Counted from the stretch's first letter, positions 10,730 to 21,925 are shown. The stretch is 64,000 bases of DNA from Lolium rigidum (GCF_022539505.1 NC_061514.1:334845090-334909089); one strand, 5' to 3'. Notes: generated from the letters alone by a model not told the origin. Program-made: numbers and translations.

Positions 10730-12863
10730 TCCCCTGCGTGGATCTCTGCGAGGATTTCAATGCCGTCTCGATTGGAGACGCATTTGAGAAACACCCCTGT
10801 TGCGCTTCGTTTGTAGAGCTGTCCATCAACAATTGTGTAGGATCTTGCTCGTCGATGATCCGACGCGCCGAGGACCTCGTCCTCCGACAACTTCTGATCG
10901 ATGAGGTAGTCCAGGAAAGGCTGTGTCCAAGCCGGAATGGTAGCCAACACCTCTCTGGCCGGAGACACTGCCACCTCTGGGTTTTCCGGGTTAGCGCCCT
11001 TCACAGAGGGTATCCGGAGATGCTCCAGGAAAATTCCAGGCGGAATTGGTTTTCTGCCGGATCCGAGCTTGGACAGCATGTCTGCTGCTGTGTTATCGTC
11101 TCTCCTGACGTACTTGACTTCGTATCCGAGGAAGCACTTGGCGATCTCATCAACTTCGTCTCTGTAGGCCGCCATGACGGAATTTCTGGCGTTCCAGGTT
11201 CCGGCTACTTGCTGTGCCACCAGGTCGGAATCTCCGCAACAGATGATGTGCTTGATCCCTATTTCCTTAGCGATGCGCAGTCCGTGTAGTAGAGCCTCAT
11301 ATTCCGCCATGTTATTTGTAGCTTCGAAGTGGATCTGCAAAACATACTGCAGTTCTTCTCCGGTAGGGGATTTTAGGGTGACTCCGGCTCCTGAGCCTTG
11401 GTGCTGCTTGGATCCATCGAAGTGCATGACCCATGTTTCTGGTTCCGGCTCCAGACTTGCATCCGGAGCTTCTGTCCAATCTGCAACGAAATCTGCCAAG
11501 ACTTGGGATTTTACCGCGGTCCTTGGCTTGTAAGCGATGTCGAAGGCGGATAATTCAATGCCCCATTTAGCCGTCCGTCCTGTTGCGTCAGCGTTGTTGA
11601 GAATTGTTGACAGCGGAGCCTTGCTCACAACTGTTACTGGGTGTTCTTGGAAGTAGTGTCTCAGCTTCCGGCTGCCTAGGAAAACTCCATAAGCCAGCTT
11701 TTGAAAGTGAGGGTACCTTTGCTTTGACTCCGTTAGCACCTCGCTTATGTAGTAGACAGGTCTTTGGACGTCATACTCATGACCTTCTTCTTTTCGCTCC
11801 ACCACGATGACGAGGCTGATGACTTTGTTGGCAGCCGCCAGATAAAGGAGCATTGGCTCTGACTCTGCTGGGGCTGCCAAGATAGGTGGGGAGGTGAGTA
11901 TTTCCTTCAACCCTCGAAGGACTTCGTCAGCTGCGTCGTCCCAGACAAATTTGTCTGTTTTCTTCAGCAACTTGTACAGAGGTAGCGCCTTCTCGCCAAG
12001 ACGGCTGACAAACCTACTGATTGCTGCGACACAACCAGTTAGTCGTTGCACATCTTTGAGACAAGTTGGCCGTTTGATACACAGGATTGCCTTGATCTTT
12101 TCCGGGTTAACATCAATGCCTCTGTGAGAGACTATGAAGCCAAGGAGTTTTCCGGGCGGCACGCCAAAGACGCACTTCAGCGGATTCAACATCATCTTGT
12201 ACCTGCGGAGGTTGTCGAAGGTTTCTGTGAGGTCGCTGATCAAGTCGGATCCTTTCCGGGTCATGACCGCGATGTCGTCGACGTAGGCGTGCACGTTTCG
12301 GCCAATTTGGTCCTTCAGGCATCGCTGCATCGTACGTTGGTAGGTGGCACCTGCGTTTTTCAAACCAAAAGGCATAGTAACATAGCAGTAAGTACCAAAC
12401 GGGGTAATGAATGAAGTCGCCTTTTGGTCGGATTCCTTCATCCGGATCCGATGGTACCGGAATACGCATCAAGAAAACACGAAGTTCCGCCCTGCCGTCG
12501 AATCAATGACTTGGTCAATGCGCGGCAAGGGGAACGGATCCTTCGGGCAATGCTTGTTCAAGCCGAGTAATCGATGCACATTCTTAGTATTTCGGTGTTC
12601 TTTTTGGGTACAAGGACGGGATTCGCGACCCAATCGGTGTGGATAACTTCTATTACAAAACCTGCTTCTAGTAACTTTGCTAGTTCCATTCCTATGGCGC
12701 GGCGCTTCTTATCTCCAAAGCGTCGCATAGCTTGCTTCACCGGTTTAGCCCCGGATTTATGTTGAGGTAGTGCTCGGCGAGTTCCCTAGGTACTCCGGAC
12801 ATGTCAGAAGGTTGCCATGCGAAGATATCCATGTTAGCGCGGAGGAACTCGACGAGCGCGTCT
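10678..12863 (-). pseudogene. reverse transcriptase, RNase H and second RNase H of the Tat-type element
   Basis: RT starts just after the protease stop. A first piece is open at 12740-12558 (WVANPVLVPKKN, MCIDYS), then a frame break follows. The long frame 12441-10678 (587 aa) then carries ITPFGTYCYVTMPFGLKNAG and the catalytic YVDD (AYVDDIAVM). The connected RNase H (RPVYYISEVLTESKQRYPHF) follows. A second RNase H has MHFDGSKQHQGSGAG, NMAEYEALLHGL, CGDSDLVAQQVAG and RRDDNTAADMLSKLGS, giving the D-E-D-D acidic set. The tandem RNase H arrangement marks the Tat lineage. The long frame runs into the start of the integrase zinc finger. The RT start is broken, so this copy cannot make active polyprotein. 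Confidence 0.9.
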
Positions 12864-12865
12864 TC

Positions 12866-13663
12866 CTATTTGGGGTCCATGTTAGCTCCGATCGAGACTT
12901 GCTTGCTAGGGTCATCTTCCTTGAAGTTGACTTTCTTGGTCTCTATCGCAGCCTTGAAGGAGTTTTTCTGTTCGGAGATCTGCTTCTTGGTGGTTTGCAT
13001 CTCAGTCGGATCCACCGCGGCTCTGTAGCCTTTCAGCTCTTCTCCGGATATGACAGACTCTGCGAAGGCGGCTTCGCCCAACTCGCACTCGTGAGCCTTT
13101 TTGTAGTCTCCGGATACGGTAATCATACCGTTAGGACCCGGAATCTTGAGCTTGTTGTAGATATAGCATGCTCTTGCGTGGAACTTGTGGTAGGTGGGCC
13201 TGCCGAAGATGACGTGGTAGGAGCTCTTGAAGGGCACAACTTCAAACGTGATCTTTTCTTCGCGGAAATTATGAACATCGCCGAAGGCCACGGGAAGTGT
13301 GATGCTGCCGAGGGAGTTTGCCTTCTTACCCGGAACAACGCCGTGGAACTCGGTGTTGCTGTGTTTGAGCTGTTCCTTGGTGAGGTTCATCCGCTCCAGA
13401 GTCTCCAGGTACATGATGTTCAAGCTAGCTCCGCCATCCATGAGGCACTTGGAGAAATCATACCCGTCTATGCGGGGACTTACAACCAAGGCGTAGTATT
13501 CTTTTGGCACAATGGGGGGATGATCCTCCCTGTCAAATGTGCACGGAACTTCCGACCACCTGACATCTTGCGGCACGGCCGGAGCTGTGGCGTTCGGGAT
13601 TCGGGTAGCTGACTTTGTAGCGCGGATTGTTGGGGTTCCGAGGAAGGTGTGGTAAGCCCCCAC
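12866..13663 (-). pseudogene. aspartic protease region of the Tat-type polyprotein
   Basis: The open frame encodes 265 aa. The retropepsin-like motif is CLMDGGASLNIMY, and FGRPTYHKF lies toward the end of the fold. Downstream is a Lys/Glu-rich linker (KKQISEQKNSFKAAIETKKV). The frame stops at 12866, and RT resumes within the next 130 bp in a different context, so either a stop was gained or protease and RT were joined by frameshift. Upstream, gag continues into this region in a different frame around 13660. It would process the polyprotein in intact relatives. Confidence 0.8.
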
Positions 13664-13863
13664 GCTCTTTTTCTCGAAGGGGTTGGATTTACTGCGGATC
13701 CGGTTTTGGGATCCGGCGAGTTATCATCCTCGTCCATCGCCTCGGAGCTGTCCTCCTCCTTGTCCTTGTTCTTGCCCTTGCCTCCTTTGCCGCGTGGGCG
13801 GTGCTTCGGGCTCGCTTGTATCCTGCTTCCGGGTCGTTCTTTAGGTCGTTGACCCACTTGCGA

Positions 13864-16750
13864 TTACGGTTGGTGTGAGTGGACTTCCCTGTAGCTGGAT
13901 CCAAGTGGGCCGGGCGAGGGCATGTCTCTGTATTCCTCGTAGGTTTGCGGGGCGCGGGATCCGCCGGCGGTGACCTCGGTGCCATCGCTGCCGACCCCTG
14001 CCGGCTCGCCTCCGCGGCCGCGTCCTCTTCCGCCTCCTGAGCCTCCGCGTTGGAACGCCATGGCGACCATGTCGGATCCGCCACTCTTCTGGTCATCAGG
14101 GTTTTTGCGTTTGTGGCCGCTGTTGTTACCGTTATCACGGTTCTTCTTTTGTTGGTGCAAGGGGATTGCTGTAGCTGCGATATCACCGCCCGCATCGTCA
14201 TCGGCGGCAGTGTGGTCACTGGCAATGGAGATCATCTCGTCCAAAGTCAGTTTATTGGCGTTAGCCAAACATGTGAGCTTATGCCTCGGCAATCCTCCTC
14301 TCTGCAGTCCACCAATGAAGGCGTACATGGCGAGTGGTGTGGTCGACGTTTTCGCACTCGTTCCTGCATGCCAACCATCGCGTGAGGAAGTTTCTTGAGG
14401 ATTCTCCCTTCTTCTGGATACAAGCTTGTAAGTCGCTTGCTGTGGCAGGTCTTTTGTAGGTGCCCCTGAAGTGTTTCTCGAAGGCGGTCTTCAAGTCAAA
14501 CCAGCAAAAGATAGAGTTCTTCTCGAGGTCGCTGAGCCAGATGCGGGCTGGCCCTACAAGGTACAACTGGAGCATGCGGCAGGCGATATTAGGGGTTCCT
14601 CCGGCAAAAGTTACTGCATTGTAGTAATCCTCAATCCAAGTGTCCGGCCTTTCGGTGCCATCATAATGCTTCAGGTTTCCGGGTAGCTTGAGGGAGCTCC
14701 GTGGCTTTGGTTCCTCTCGAATCATCCTGCCGAAGCACTTCGGTCCGATGTAGTCGGTTCTGTATTCGTTGAGGCGTTCCCGTGCGTCGCGCGAGCCGTG
14801 ACGGGGGGACTGTGAGCGAGAGCGAGATCTCCGGCCACCGCCTCCGCCTCCACCTCCGCCGCCACCGCTAGGGGGTGGTGAGGGAGACCTGCGAGGGGGC
14901 CGATCCGACTTCTTGCTTCCACCTTCAGACTCTCCCCGGCCCTCCCGGTGCTGGCTCCGGCTCCTGTGGCTGCCTTCGCCGTGACGTTGGCTGCCCTGGT
15001 CGTTCCGGCTCCGGCGAGGCTCCGGGTCGCGCTCCTCATTCCGGCTCCTCCTAGGCTCGGGATCACGATCGTTGTTGTGATTCCGGCGAGGTTCCGGCGT
15101 GCGCTCCCTGTTCCTGTTTTTTGAGGGCACCACGTTGTCGCGAATAATAATTCCACCATGCCCCTGAGGCCTGGTGTTTCCGGCTGGACTACGGCGGCGA
15201 GGGGGACGCGGGTACCCATTAGGCGGAGGAGAGGGGTTGCGGTACTTGTCTCGTCCAGAGTACATTGGATCCTTTCCCTTTCTCGGATCTGACGGTGGCG
15301 TCTTTGACGGTACGGGGATCGGATTTGGGTGTTCCCTGGTTTTCCTTCTGCGTCCGAGGATCCGGTTCGCGATTCGTCATCTCGATGGCGATTGTCGTGG
15401 GCGTCCTTCTGCGCAGTGGAGACGCAATGCTCCGGGTTAGATTCCAACTTGCGCGAAGTGTCTGCCTTGCTCTGTTGTTTGACCGCTGAAGCGACGAGCG
15501 TGCGCAAGTAATTGATGTCAATCTCCTCGTCACTTTTCTTCAGGATTTCTGCAGCTTTCGTCATATTGTCTTTTGGGGTTGCAAGCGGCTGTTGCTCTGT
15601 TGGAGTTGCGAAAGTGATCTTGCGGGGAGCTATCATCTCACGCCGGATCTTTTCAACCTCCTGGTGAGCTTCAACGACCTTGTCTTCCCAATGCTTTCGG
15701 AGTTCCTTGACTTGTGCCAATCCTGCGTCCACCTCCTCGCTCACGGCTGGATGAAGTCTTCCACAAAAACTGCGGCGTGCTTCCTTTCCTCCGAGCATGG
15801 CGGCTGCGGTGTCCTTAAACTTCTTGGTCTGTGGCCAGCAGCTCCACTCTTTTAGCTTCTAAAGCTTCTACGTCTTCGGGAGTGATGGGTTTGTTAAGAA
15901 TATCCGAGCGATAAACCGCATCCATGCCTGCTTGTGCGACCATCTCTTCAGGTGACAGGAGGCTCTCCGAGGAAGAATCCTTACGGGGTCGCTCCCGCGA
16001 CATCGGAGATCCGTGGCGGGATGGCTGGGGGTCGGATTGGGTGCCTGCGTCTTCTGATCCGTTTTCTCCCAGCGCCGCTACAGTTGCAAGTACCTGCTTT
16101 GGCTGGACGGAATCAACTTCAGGTTGCTCACCGTATCCGAGTTCCTTCACCTTGCGATCGAATTCTGCAGTGTCCATGGATTGGGTGTCGCCGGAAATTG
16201 GGCTTAAGTTCCCCAAAATTGACTCTTCAGCCGGAGTTCCGCTTTCTCCGACAGCCTCTTGCTGATCCGGAGCAGCGTTGTTTTCCGGGGCCTCGACCTG
16301 CTCGGGACCAGCTCCGACTTCTTGAGGGGCGGTTCCGGCGGTATGGGCCAAGAAGTGTACAAAGTGACACCTTTGCTTCTCTAACACCTGGGAGACCCAG
16401 GCGGATCTGCATTGGTCTTCCACCGTTATTTCCTGCTCAGGGGCGGATTGGGTGGGGTTTGATTTTTTCGGATCTAAGGCGGAATCTTCGCTAGGAAGTT
16501 CCTGCATCTCAGATCGGATCTTCGCGACTGCGTCCTGCTCAACGGCGGTCGCGTCAGCGCTACTTACCAGTGGGTTTCCGTCGGAATCGACGGTTTCCCC
16601 GATGAAGATGTGTATGCCGCCAACTGGGACGATGGAGAGCTTGACGGGGTCGGTTTTAGCCGGAATCCAACATTCATCCGGAGGGACGATCGGCAGACTT
16701 CCGGCGTAAAGGACACGCCCCACAGCGATGGTGTCGTCGTAGCTTCCCAT
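13864..16750 (-). pseudogene. gag of the Tat-type element, frameshifted
   Basis: The likely start is the ATG at 16750 (MGSYDDTIAVGRVLYAGSLP); an upstream in-frame ATG at 16876 lies inside the LTR. The first frame runs to 15815 and is Glu/Gln-rich. The coding sense then moves to 15798-15270, a helical stretch (EVDAGLAQVKELRKHWEDKV). From about 15265 to 14340 there is an Arg-rich repeat (DPEPRRSRN repeated) followed by the retrotransposon gag domain (SDLEKNSIFCWFDLKTAFEK). It ends in a last frame, 14328-13864 (YAFIGGLQRGGLPRHKL). Gag forms the virus-like particle around the RNA. At least three frameshifts separate these pieces. A further basic fragment (13857-13480) links to the protease. Confidence 0.8.
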
Positions 16751-16788
16751 GGCGGAACCCTCCCGGTTCCGGCCTCCAGACGCCGCAG

Positions 16789-16807
16789 GCCCCACGGTGG
16801 GCGCCAA
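16789..16807 (-). other. primer-binding site of the Tat-type element
   Basis: Immediately inside the 5' LTR the minus strand reads TTGGCGCCCACCGTGGGGC. The TGGCGCC start resembles tRNA-Asp-type primer sites of plant gypsy elements, though the match does not extend far. Confidence 0.55.
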
Positions 16808-16808
16808 C

Positions 16809-17369
16809 TGCCGTTGCCTAATCGACGGTACCTCGGAGGAGGGATCCTCACGAGGGGGAGAAGAAGTAGGGGCCATAGGGCGGAGTGCACACGGGACGGT
16901 GGTACGCGAGTTACCCGGCTTCGGAACACCCGCACGATGACAGGGGCCTACCGCTCGCTTGTCCGGAATTATCTGGGCGCTTTCGCGTTGTTACATTGAG
17001 TTGTGGTTGTGCCTCTAGGGCTCCCGGGATCCGGCTTATAAAGGCGCACGGATCTAGGGTTTACATGGAGAGTCCTAGCCGGATTACAGATAGCCTAACT
17101 ACGGTTCAATATCTTGCCGTGCACGTCACGGATCCACCTTCCATATACGTCGTACTGGATCCGGGTTCCTCATGGGCCTCCATGGATCCGGGTTACTCCT
17201 AATGTCGGTACGGATCCGGCTTACTGATCCTAGGCTGGACTTCTTCCTTCATGATCAACAGCAACTGGGCCGCCCGATGGGCCACATGCCTCATCACCAT
17301 CCGTGGGCCACCCGGGCTTGCCGGATCTAGGCACTGTCGATGGTACACCCATGAAGTATACCCACAACA
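16809..17369 (-). repeat. 5' LTR of the Tat-type element
   Basis: It runs TGCCGTTGCC to CCCACAACA on the plus strand and is followed by the GGCGG duplication. It pairs with 4439-5000. In element orientation it precedes the primer-binding site, so it is the promoter copy. Confidence 0.92.
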
Positions 17370-17374
17370 GGCGG

Positions 17375-17816
17375 TAGTAGGGAAGGTGATCGAGGACGTG
17401 GAAGAGAACCCATGACAACCGGAGCAAATCGTACGCCTCTAGGACGGGGAAGAGGTGACATCAAAAGTTGGAGGTACAATGCCCTAGCATATGTTGAAGG
17501 GCAAGAGTCTGATCCCGATATGAGAGATACGGCGACTAGCCCTGCAAAAGATATGGACACGGATAAGATGGCCTCAGCTGATTCTATAACTAAGCGCAGG
17601 TTGGAGATGGGGGATGCTGTGCCAACAAGTGAAGATGATATTATTGATGAGGAGGCTGGGAAGCCAGGGGACATGGTCACGGATGGGAATATTATTCCTC
17701 CACTAATTGTGACTGATGTGTTGAATGACCGGGCTAAGCGCTCGAAGAAGGACGGAGCAAACTCCACTTCACAAGGATCGGCGGCCTCCCTCGAGGAGTC
17801 CGTCCGGTCGCAATGA
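17375..17816 (+). pseudogene. LINE ORF1, 3' part
   Basis: This is the continuation of ORF1 after the gypsy element. Removing the element and one GGCGG copy joins 4438 to 17375 in the same frame. The part begins with an Arg/Gly-rich stretch (REGDRGRGRE), then an acidic, low-complexity C-terminus (SDPDMRDTATSP, later SEDDIIDEEAGKPG). It ends at TGA 17814-17816. The ORF2 start ATG (17813-17815) overlaps this stop as ATGA. Confidence 0.8.
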
Positions 17817-20800
17817 AAATTATAAGCTGGAACTGCCGGGGGCTTCGCAAGTCTGCGGCAGTTCATGCGCTCCTGGAGCTCCAGGGGCGGTTAAAACCAG
17901 ATGTTCTTTTCCTGTCCGAGACACATCTGAGTAAAGTTAGGGCAGAAAATCTGAAACGTAAGATGTTCTTTGACCATATGATCATGTCTGATAGTGATGG
18001 TAGGAGCGGTGGTCTCCTTATGCTTTGGCGCAATGATCTGAACGTCACTTCAAGCCGGGTTCATAATAATTATCTTGATATTCGTATTGATGAGGGGAGT
18101 AATGTTGCTTGGCGTATCTCTGGTATCTATGGTGAACCTAGAGGTGATCAGAAACATCTGACTTGGGGGTACATGAGAGACCTGAAGGCTATGGTTGATC
18201 TTCCTTGGGTTCTTCTAGGAGATTTTAATGAGATCCTTATTGGTGCTGAGAAAGAAGGAGGAAATCTGAGACCCCAGAGGTGTATGCAAGCCTTCCGTGA
18301 TGCTCTATCTGATTGCAACCTCGAGGATTTGGGGTATGTTGGCGACCAATTTACTTGGAGAAGAGGAAGAATGAGGGAGAGGCTTGATAGAGCGGTTAGC
18401 GATCAAAGGTGGAACTCTATGTTCCCCTTGGCTGGGCTAGTCCACGAAGATTATAAAAAGTCTGATCATCGACCAATTACGCTCGATTCCACCTACTTAG
18501 AATCAGCAAATAACCCAAGAATTATACGGAAGAAATTTTTTGAAGCTCGCTGGCTGCTTGAAGAGTCTTTTGACTCAACGGTGAATGAGGCATGGGCCTC
18601 GGCCCAATTAAATGGCTATGGAAGTCTGGCCGAGAAGCTCCGGGATGTGCATGCGGCCCTGCATGTCTGGGACCGGGAAATTTTGAAAAAACCGCGCCAA
18701 CGGCTGGATGAGCTCCAGCGAAAACTGAATGAGGTTATGGACGGGCCATTATCGGATGAGGCTACTGCCCGTCAGCGTTCGATCCAACTTGAGATGGAAA
18801 ATTTACATGAACAAGAGGAAGTTAAGTGGGTTCAACGAAGCCGAGCAAATTGGATGAAATATGGTGATAGGAATACTAACTTTTTCCACAATTTTGCTTC
18901 GGCAAGGAGGAAGAAAAATCTCATTAAGAAGTTGAAATCTGAATCTGGCGATTGGATTGAGGACCAGGATCAGCTCTCTGATCACATCAGAACCTATTTT
19001 GCTGGCCTCTTTTCTAAGGAGGTTGAAGTACCTGACCCTGCAGTCATTAATAAAGTGAAACCTTGCGTTACTACAGAGATGAATAATATTCTGTGCGCCG
19101 AATATACTAGAGAAGAAGTAAAGAAAGCTCTGTTTGAAATTGGAGACCTCAAAGCTCCAGGGCCAGACGGCCTCCATGCCATCTTCTTCAAAAAATATTG
19201 GTCTCTGTTTGGGGAGGTCTTGACAGATGAAGTTCTCTTGGCGATTAACTCTAGAGTGATCCCTGAAGGTTGGAATAACACTACAATTGTTCTCATTCCA
19301 AAAGTTGACAGCCCCGAGAAAGTGACTCAGTTCAGGCCGATAAGTCTCTGTAATGTCCTATACAAAGTTATTTCAAAAGTTATTGCGAAGAGGCTGAAAA
19401 CTATATTACCAGAGATCATCTCTTCAAACCAGAGCGCCTTTGTCCCAGGGCGCTTAATCACAGACAATTTTCTTGTTGCCTATGAGTCCTATCATACAAT
19501 TAAGAACAAGAAGGTTGGGAAATATGGCCTGTGCGCCATCAAGCTAGACATGCATAAAGCATATGACCGCGTTGAATGGTCTTTTCTTCAGGAGATTATG
19601 CTTAGGCAGGGGTTCAATATTGTTTGGGTCAATCTGATAATGGAATGTGTATCCTCTGTACAATATCAAGTTCGGGTGAATGGTAATGAATCTGCTCCTA
19701 TCACACCGTCCAGGGGGCTTCGGCAGGGGGATCCCTTGTCCCCTTATTTATTTTTACTCTGTGCGGAAGGGCTGTCGAGTTTACTAAAATATGAAGAAGA
19801 GGCGGGAAATATCATTGGTGTTAAGGTCTGCCGTAATGCCCCTGTTATCTCTCACTTATTATTTGCAGATGACTCTCTTATTCTTATGAGAGCTGACATC
19901 TCGAATGCCCAAGCCCTGCATCGAGTTTTGAATGACTATTGTGCCTCTTCTGGTCAGCTTGTGAGCTCTGGTAAATCAAGTATTTTCTTCAGCCCATGTA
20001 CTGCAACCGAGGTGAAGGAGGCCATCTGTTTGGAGCTTGACATCATGACTGAAGCGATTACAGATAAATATTTAGGCTTGCCGCCTTTGATTGGCATTGA
20101 CAAAACTGATTGCTTTATGCATTTGATTGACAGAATATGTAGCAGATTGAAGGGTTACATGGAGAAGCTACTATCCTATGGAGGAAAGGAAGTTCTTTTG
20201 AAAGCTGTTGCGCAAGCTATTCCTGCGTATGCTATGTCGGTATTCAGACTCCCTAAATCGGTAATTAAAGGGTTCACAGATGCTATGTCCCGATACTGGT
20301 GGGGAGATGATGATGATAAGAAACATATGCACTGGTTCGCGTGGTGGAAAATGTGTGTTCCGAAGAAGAAGGGTGGGATGGGTTTCAGAGATCTTGAAAG
20401 TTTTAATCTCGCAATGCTTGCTAAACAAGCCTGGCGTCTTCTTTGTGAGCCAGAATCTTTGTGTGCCCAAGTTCTGAGGGCAAAATATTATCCGTCTGGC
20501 GACCTCCTTAATGCCGAGCTGAAAAAGGGCTCATCATATACATGGCAAAGCATCTTTGCTGGAATTCAGACGTTTAAAAAAGGGTATATCTGGCGTGTTG
20601 GAAGTGGTGAAAATATTGACATATGGAATGATCCGTGGATCCCATCCTGTCCATCTCGGAAGATTATATCCCCCCGTGGTAATGTCATTCTCTCCAAAGT
20701 TTCTGAGCTGATCGATCCTACATCAAGGTCTTGGGATGAGGAGCTACTCCGTGCTTGCTTCTATAGTGTTGATGTTAATCGTATCCTCAAGATTCCTCTG

Positions 20801-21925
20801 GCTGTGGGGATGATGGAGGATTTCGTCTCCTGGAATTTCACGAAAACAGGTATTTTTACTGTTCGCTCGGCCTATTATACGGAATGGGACTATAGGCATG
20901 GAAGAAAGCTCCTACGTACAAACGGCCAAGCGTCTGCAGGTACGAACCCTGTTTGGGGCAAACTTTGGTCTCTCAAAACTTCTGCTAAGGTGAAGATCTC
21001 TACATGGAGATTACTTCATGGGACTATTCCCTGCAATTGCGTTCTTGCCAACAGGCACATTATCACCAGTAGTACATGTCCGGTCTGTGAAATCTACTGT
21101 GAAGATACCCTCCACGCTTTCTTCCAGTGTCCCCGAGTCGCAGAAATCTGGGAGCATTTGGGATTGGCTAACCTAGTTAATGAGATGATTACAGTTGATA
21201 GACTGGGATCGGGTGTCTTGGAGGCTATACTTCTGCTCCCCGACCGATCAGCGCCTCATATTTCGGATGTGGGATTAAAAGAACTTGTGATTACTGCATG
21301 TTGGTATATATGGTGGCAACGTAGACAGATCGCCCACCAGGAGCCAGTTTCCTCACCGGCGAAATCTGCTCAAGCCATTCAAGCGATCACTACAAACTAC
21401 TTTAGAGCCTCGAAGAAGAATGCATGTACTCGTATTGAGGGTTGGGAGAAACCCAAAGAAGGGTATTGTAAACTGAATGTGGATGCATCATTTTATGTTG
21501 AGACATTTACAGGAGCTACAGGTGCGGTCATTCGTGATGATCATGGAGGTTTTGTGGCTGGCAGTAGTTGTGGTATTCCTTCAATCTCTGATGCGGCAAC
21601 TGCGGAAGCGTTGGCTCTTCGTAACGGTCTCCAGTTGGCTGGTCAGGTTGGGTGTACGAAGATTATTGTCAACAGTGATTGTATGGAAGTTATTTCCACC
21701 ATGCTTGATGGAGGAAATTCTATTGGAGCAGCGGCGGCGATCTATGAGGAGTGCACCTTTTTGGCCAGGAGCTTTGCCCATGTTCTTTTTGCACACTGTG
21801 GTAGGGATAGTAATAGAGTTGCTCATACGTTTGCCTGTAAGGCGGAGGGACCCCATACCACTTGGTTGGAGGATCCGCCAGATTTTATTTTTGAGCTTCT
21901 CACCAACGATGTAACGATTTACTGA
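17813..21925 (+). CDS. LINE ORF2: endonuclease, reverse transcriptase, RNase H
   Basis: The intact 1370-aa protein would nick target DNA and copy LINE RNA there. The apurinic-type endonuclease covers residues 1-235: MKIISWNCRGLR, LFLSETHL, LLGDFNEI and KSDHRPI. The RT domain is about 480-760: IVLIPKVDSPEKVTQFRPIS, KLDMHKAYDRVEW, RQGDPLSPYLF and the catalytic FADD (LLFADDSLIL). A zf-RVT domain is near 1035-1120 (WRLLHGTIPC, CPVCEIYCEDTLHAFFQCP). An RNase H domain is near 1220-1350 (LNVDASFYVETFTG, AEALALRNGLQLA, VNSDCMEV, RDSNRVAHTFA). The start overlaps the ORF1 stop by ATGA, which suggests stop-restart translation. No frameshift or internal stop is present, so ORF2 may still supply enzyme if transcribed. 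Confidence 0.95.
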   Translation: MKIISWNCRGLRKSAAVHALLELQGRLKPDVLFLSETHLSKVRAENLKRKMFFDHMIMSDSDGRSGGLLMLWRNDLNVTSSRVHNNYLDIRIDEGSNVAWRISGIYGEPRGDQKHLTWGYMRDLKAMVDLPWVLLGDFNEILIGAEKEGGNLRPQRCMQAFRDALSDCNLEDLGYVGDQFTWRRGRMRERLDRAVSDQRWNSMFPLAGLVHEDYKKSDHRPITLDSTYLESANNPRIIRKKFFEARWLLEESFDSTVNEAWASAQLNGYGSLAEKLRDVHAALHVWDREILKKPRQRLDELQRKLNEVMDGPLSDEATARQRSIQLEMENLHEQEEVKWVQRSRANWMKYGDRNTNFFHNFASARRKKNLIKKLKSESGDWIEDQDQLSDHIRTYFAGLFSKEVEVPDPAVINKVKPCVTTEMNNILCAEYTREEVKKALFEIGDLKAPGPDGLHAIFFKKYWSLFGEVLTDEVLLAINSRVIPEGWNNTTIVLIPKVDSPEKVTQFRPISLCNVLYKVISKVIAKRLKTILPEIISSNQSAFVPGRLITDNFLVAYESYHTIKNKKVGKYGLCAIKLDMHKAYDRVEWSFLQEIMLRQGFNIVWVNLIMECVSSVQYQVRVNGNESAPITPSRGLRQGDPLSPYLFLLCAEGLSSLLKYEEEAGNIIGVKVCRNAPVISHLLFADDSLILMRADISNAQALHRVLNDYCASSGQLVSSGKSSIFFSPCTATEVKEAICLELDIMTEAITDKYLGLPPLIGIDKTDCFMHLIDRICSRLKGYMEKLLSYGGKEVLLKAVAQAIPAYAMSVFRLPKSVIKGFTDAMSRYWWGDDDDKKHMHWFAWWKMCVPKKKGGMGFRDLESFNLAMLAKQAWRLLCEPESLCAQVLRAKYYPSGDLLNAELKKGSSYTWQSIFAGIQTFKKGYIWRVGSGENIDIWNDPWIPSCPSRKIISPRGNVILSKVSELIDPTSRSWDEELLRACFYSVDVNRILKIPLAVGMMEDFVSWNFTKTGIFTVRSAYYTEWDYRHGRKLLRTNGQASAGTNPVWGKLWSLKTSAKVKISTWRLLHGTIPCNCVLANRHIITSSTCPVCEIYCEDTLHAFFQCPRVAEIWEHLGLANLVNEMITVDRLGSGVLEAILLLPDRSAPHISDVGLKELVITACWYIWWQRRQIAHQEPVSSPAKSAQAIQAITTNYFRASKKNACTRIEGWEKPKEGYCKLNVDASFYVETFTGATGAVIRDDHGGFVAGSSCGIPSISDAATAEALALRNGLQLAGQVGCTKIIVNSDCMEVISTMLDGGNSIGAAAAIYEECTFLARSFAHVLFAHCGRDSNRVAHTFACKAEGPHTTWLEDPPDFIFELLTNDVTIY

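Larger units (their letters stand above)
4439..17369 (-). mobile_element. Ty3/gypsy LTR retrotransposon, Tat-type, nested in LINE ORF1
   Basis: The element is 12,931 bp, bounded by about 561-bp LTRs that start TG and end CA on the plus strand, with 5-bp duplications GGCGG at 4434-4438 and 17370-17374. Element orientation is minus: 5' LTR 16809-17369, primer-binding site, gag, protease, RT, RNase H, second RNase H, integrase, then the 3' LTR 4439-5000. The second RNase H is diagnostic of the Tat lineage. Between pol and the 3' LTR an antisense gene runs on the plus strand. Gag-pol has at least six frame breaks, so the copy is not autonomous. LTR divergence counted by eye is about 3 percent, suggesting insertion on the order of a million years ago. 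Confidence 0.92.

Noticed and set aside
10693..12414. Long plus-strand frames opposite the RT and RNase H region
   Set aside because: They mirror a well-supported minus-strand coding sequence and have no recognisable domain.
12770..13612. A 280-aa plus-strand frame opposite the protease
   Set aside because: Antisense image of the protease frame; hydrophobic stretches come from its codon pattern.
16750..16876. Gag start at the upstream ATG inside the LTR
   Set aside because: It would lie upstream of the primer-binding site. The MGSYDDT start fits the internal position of gag.
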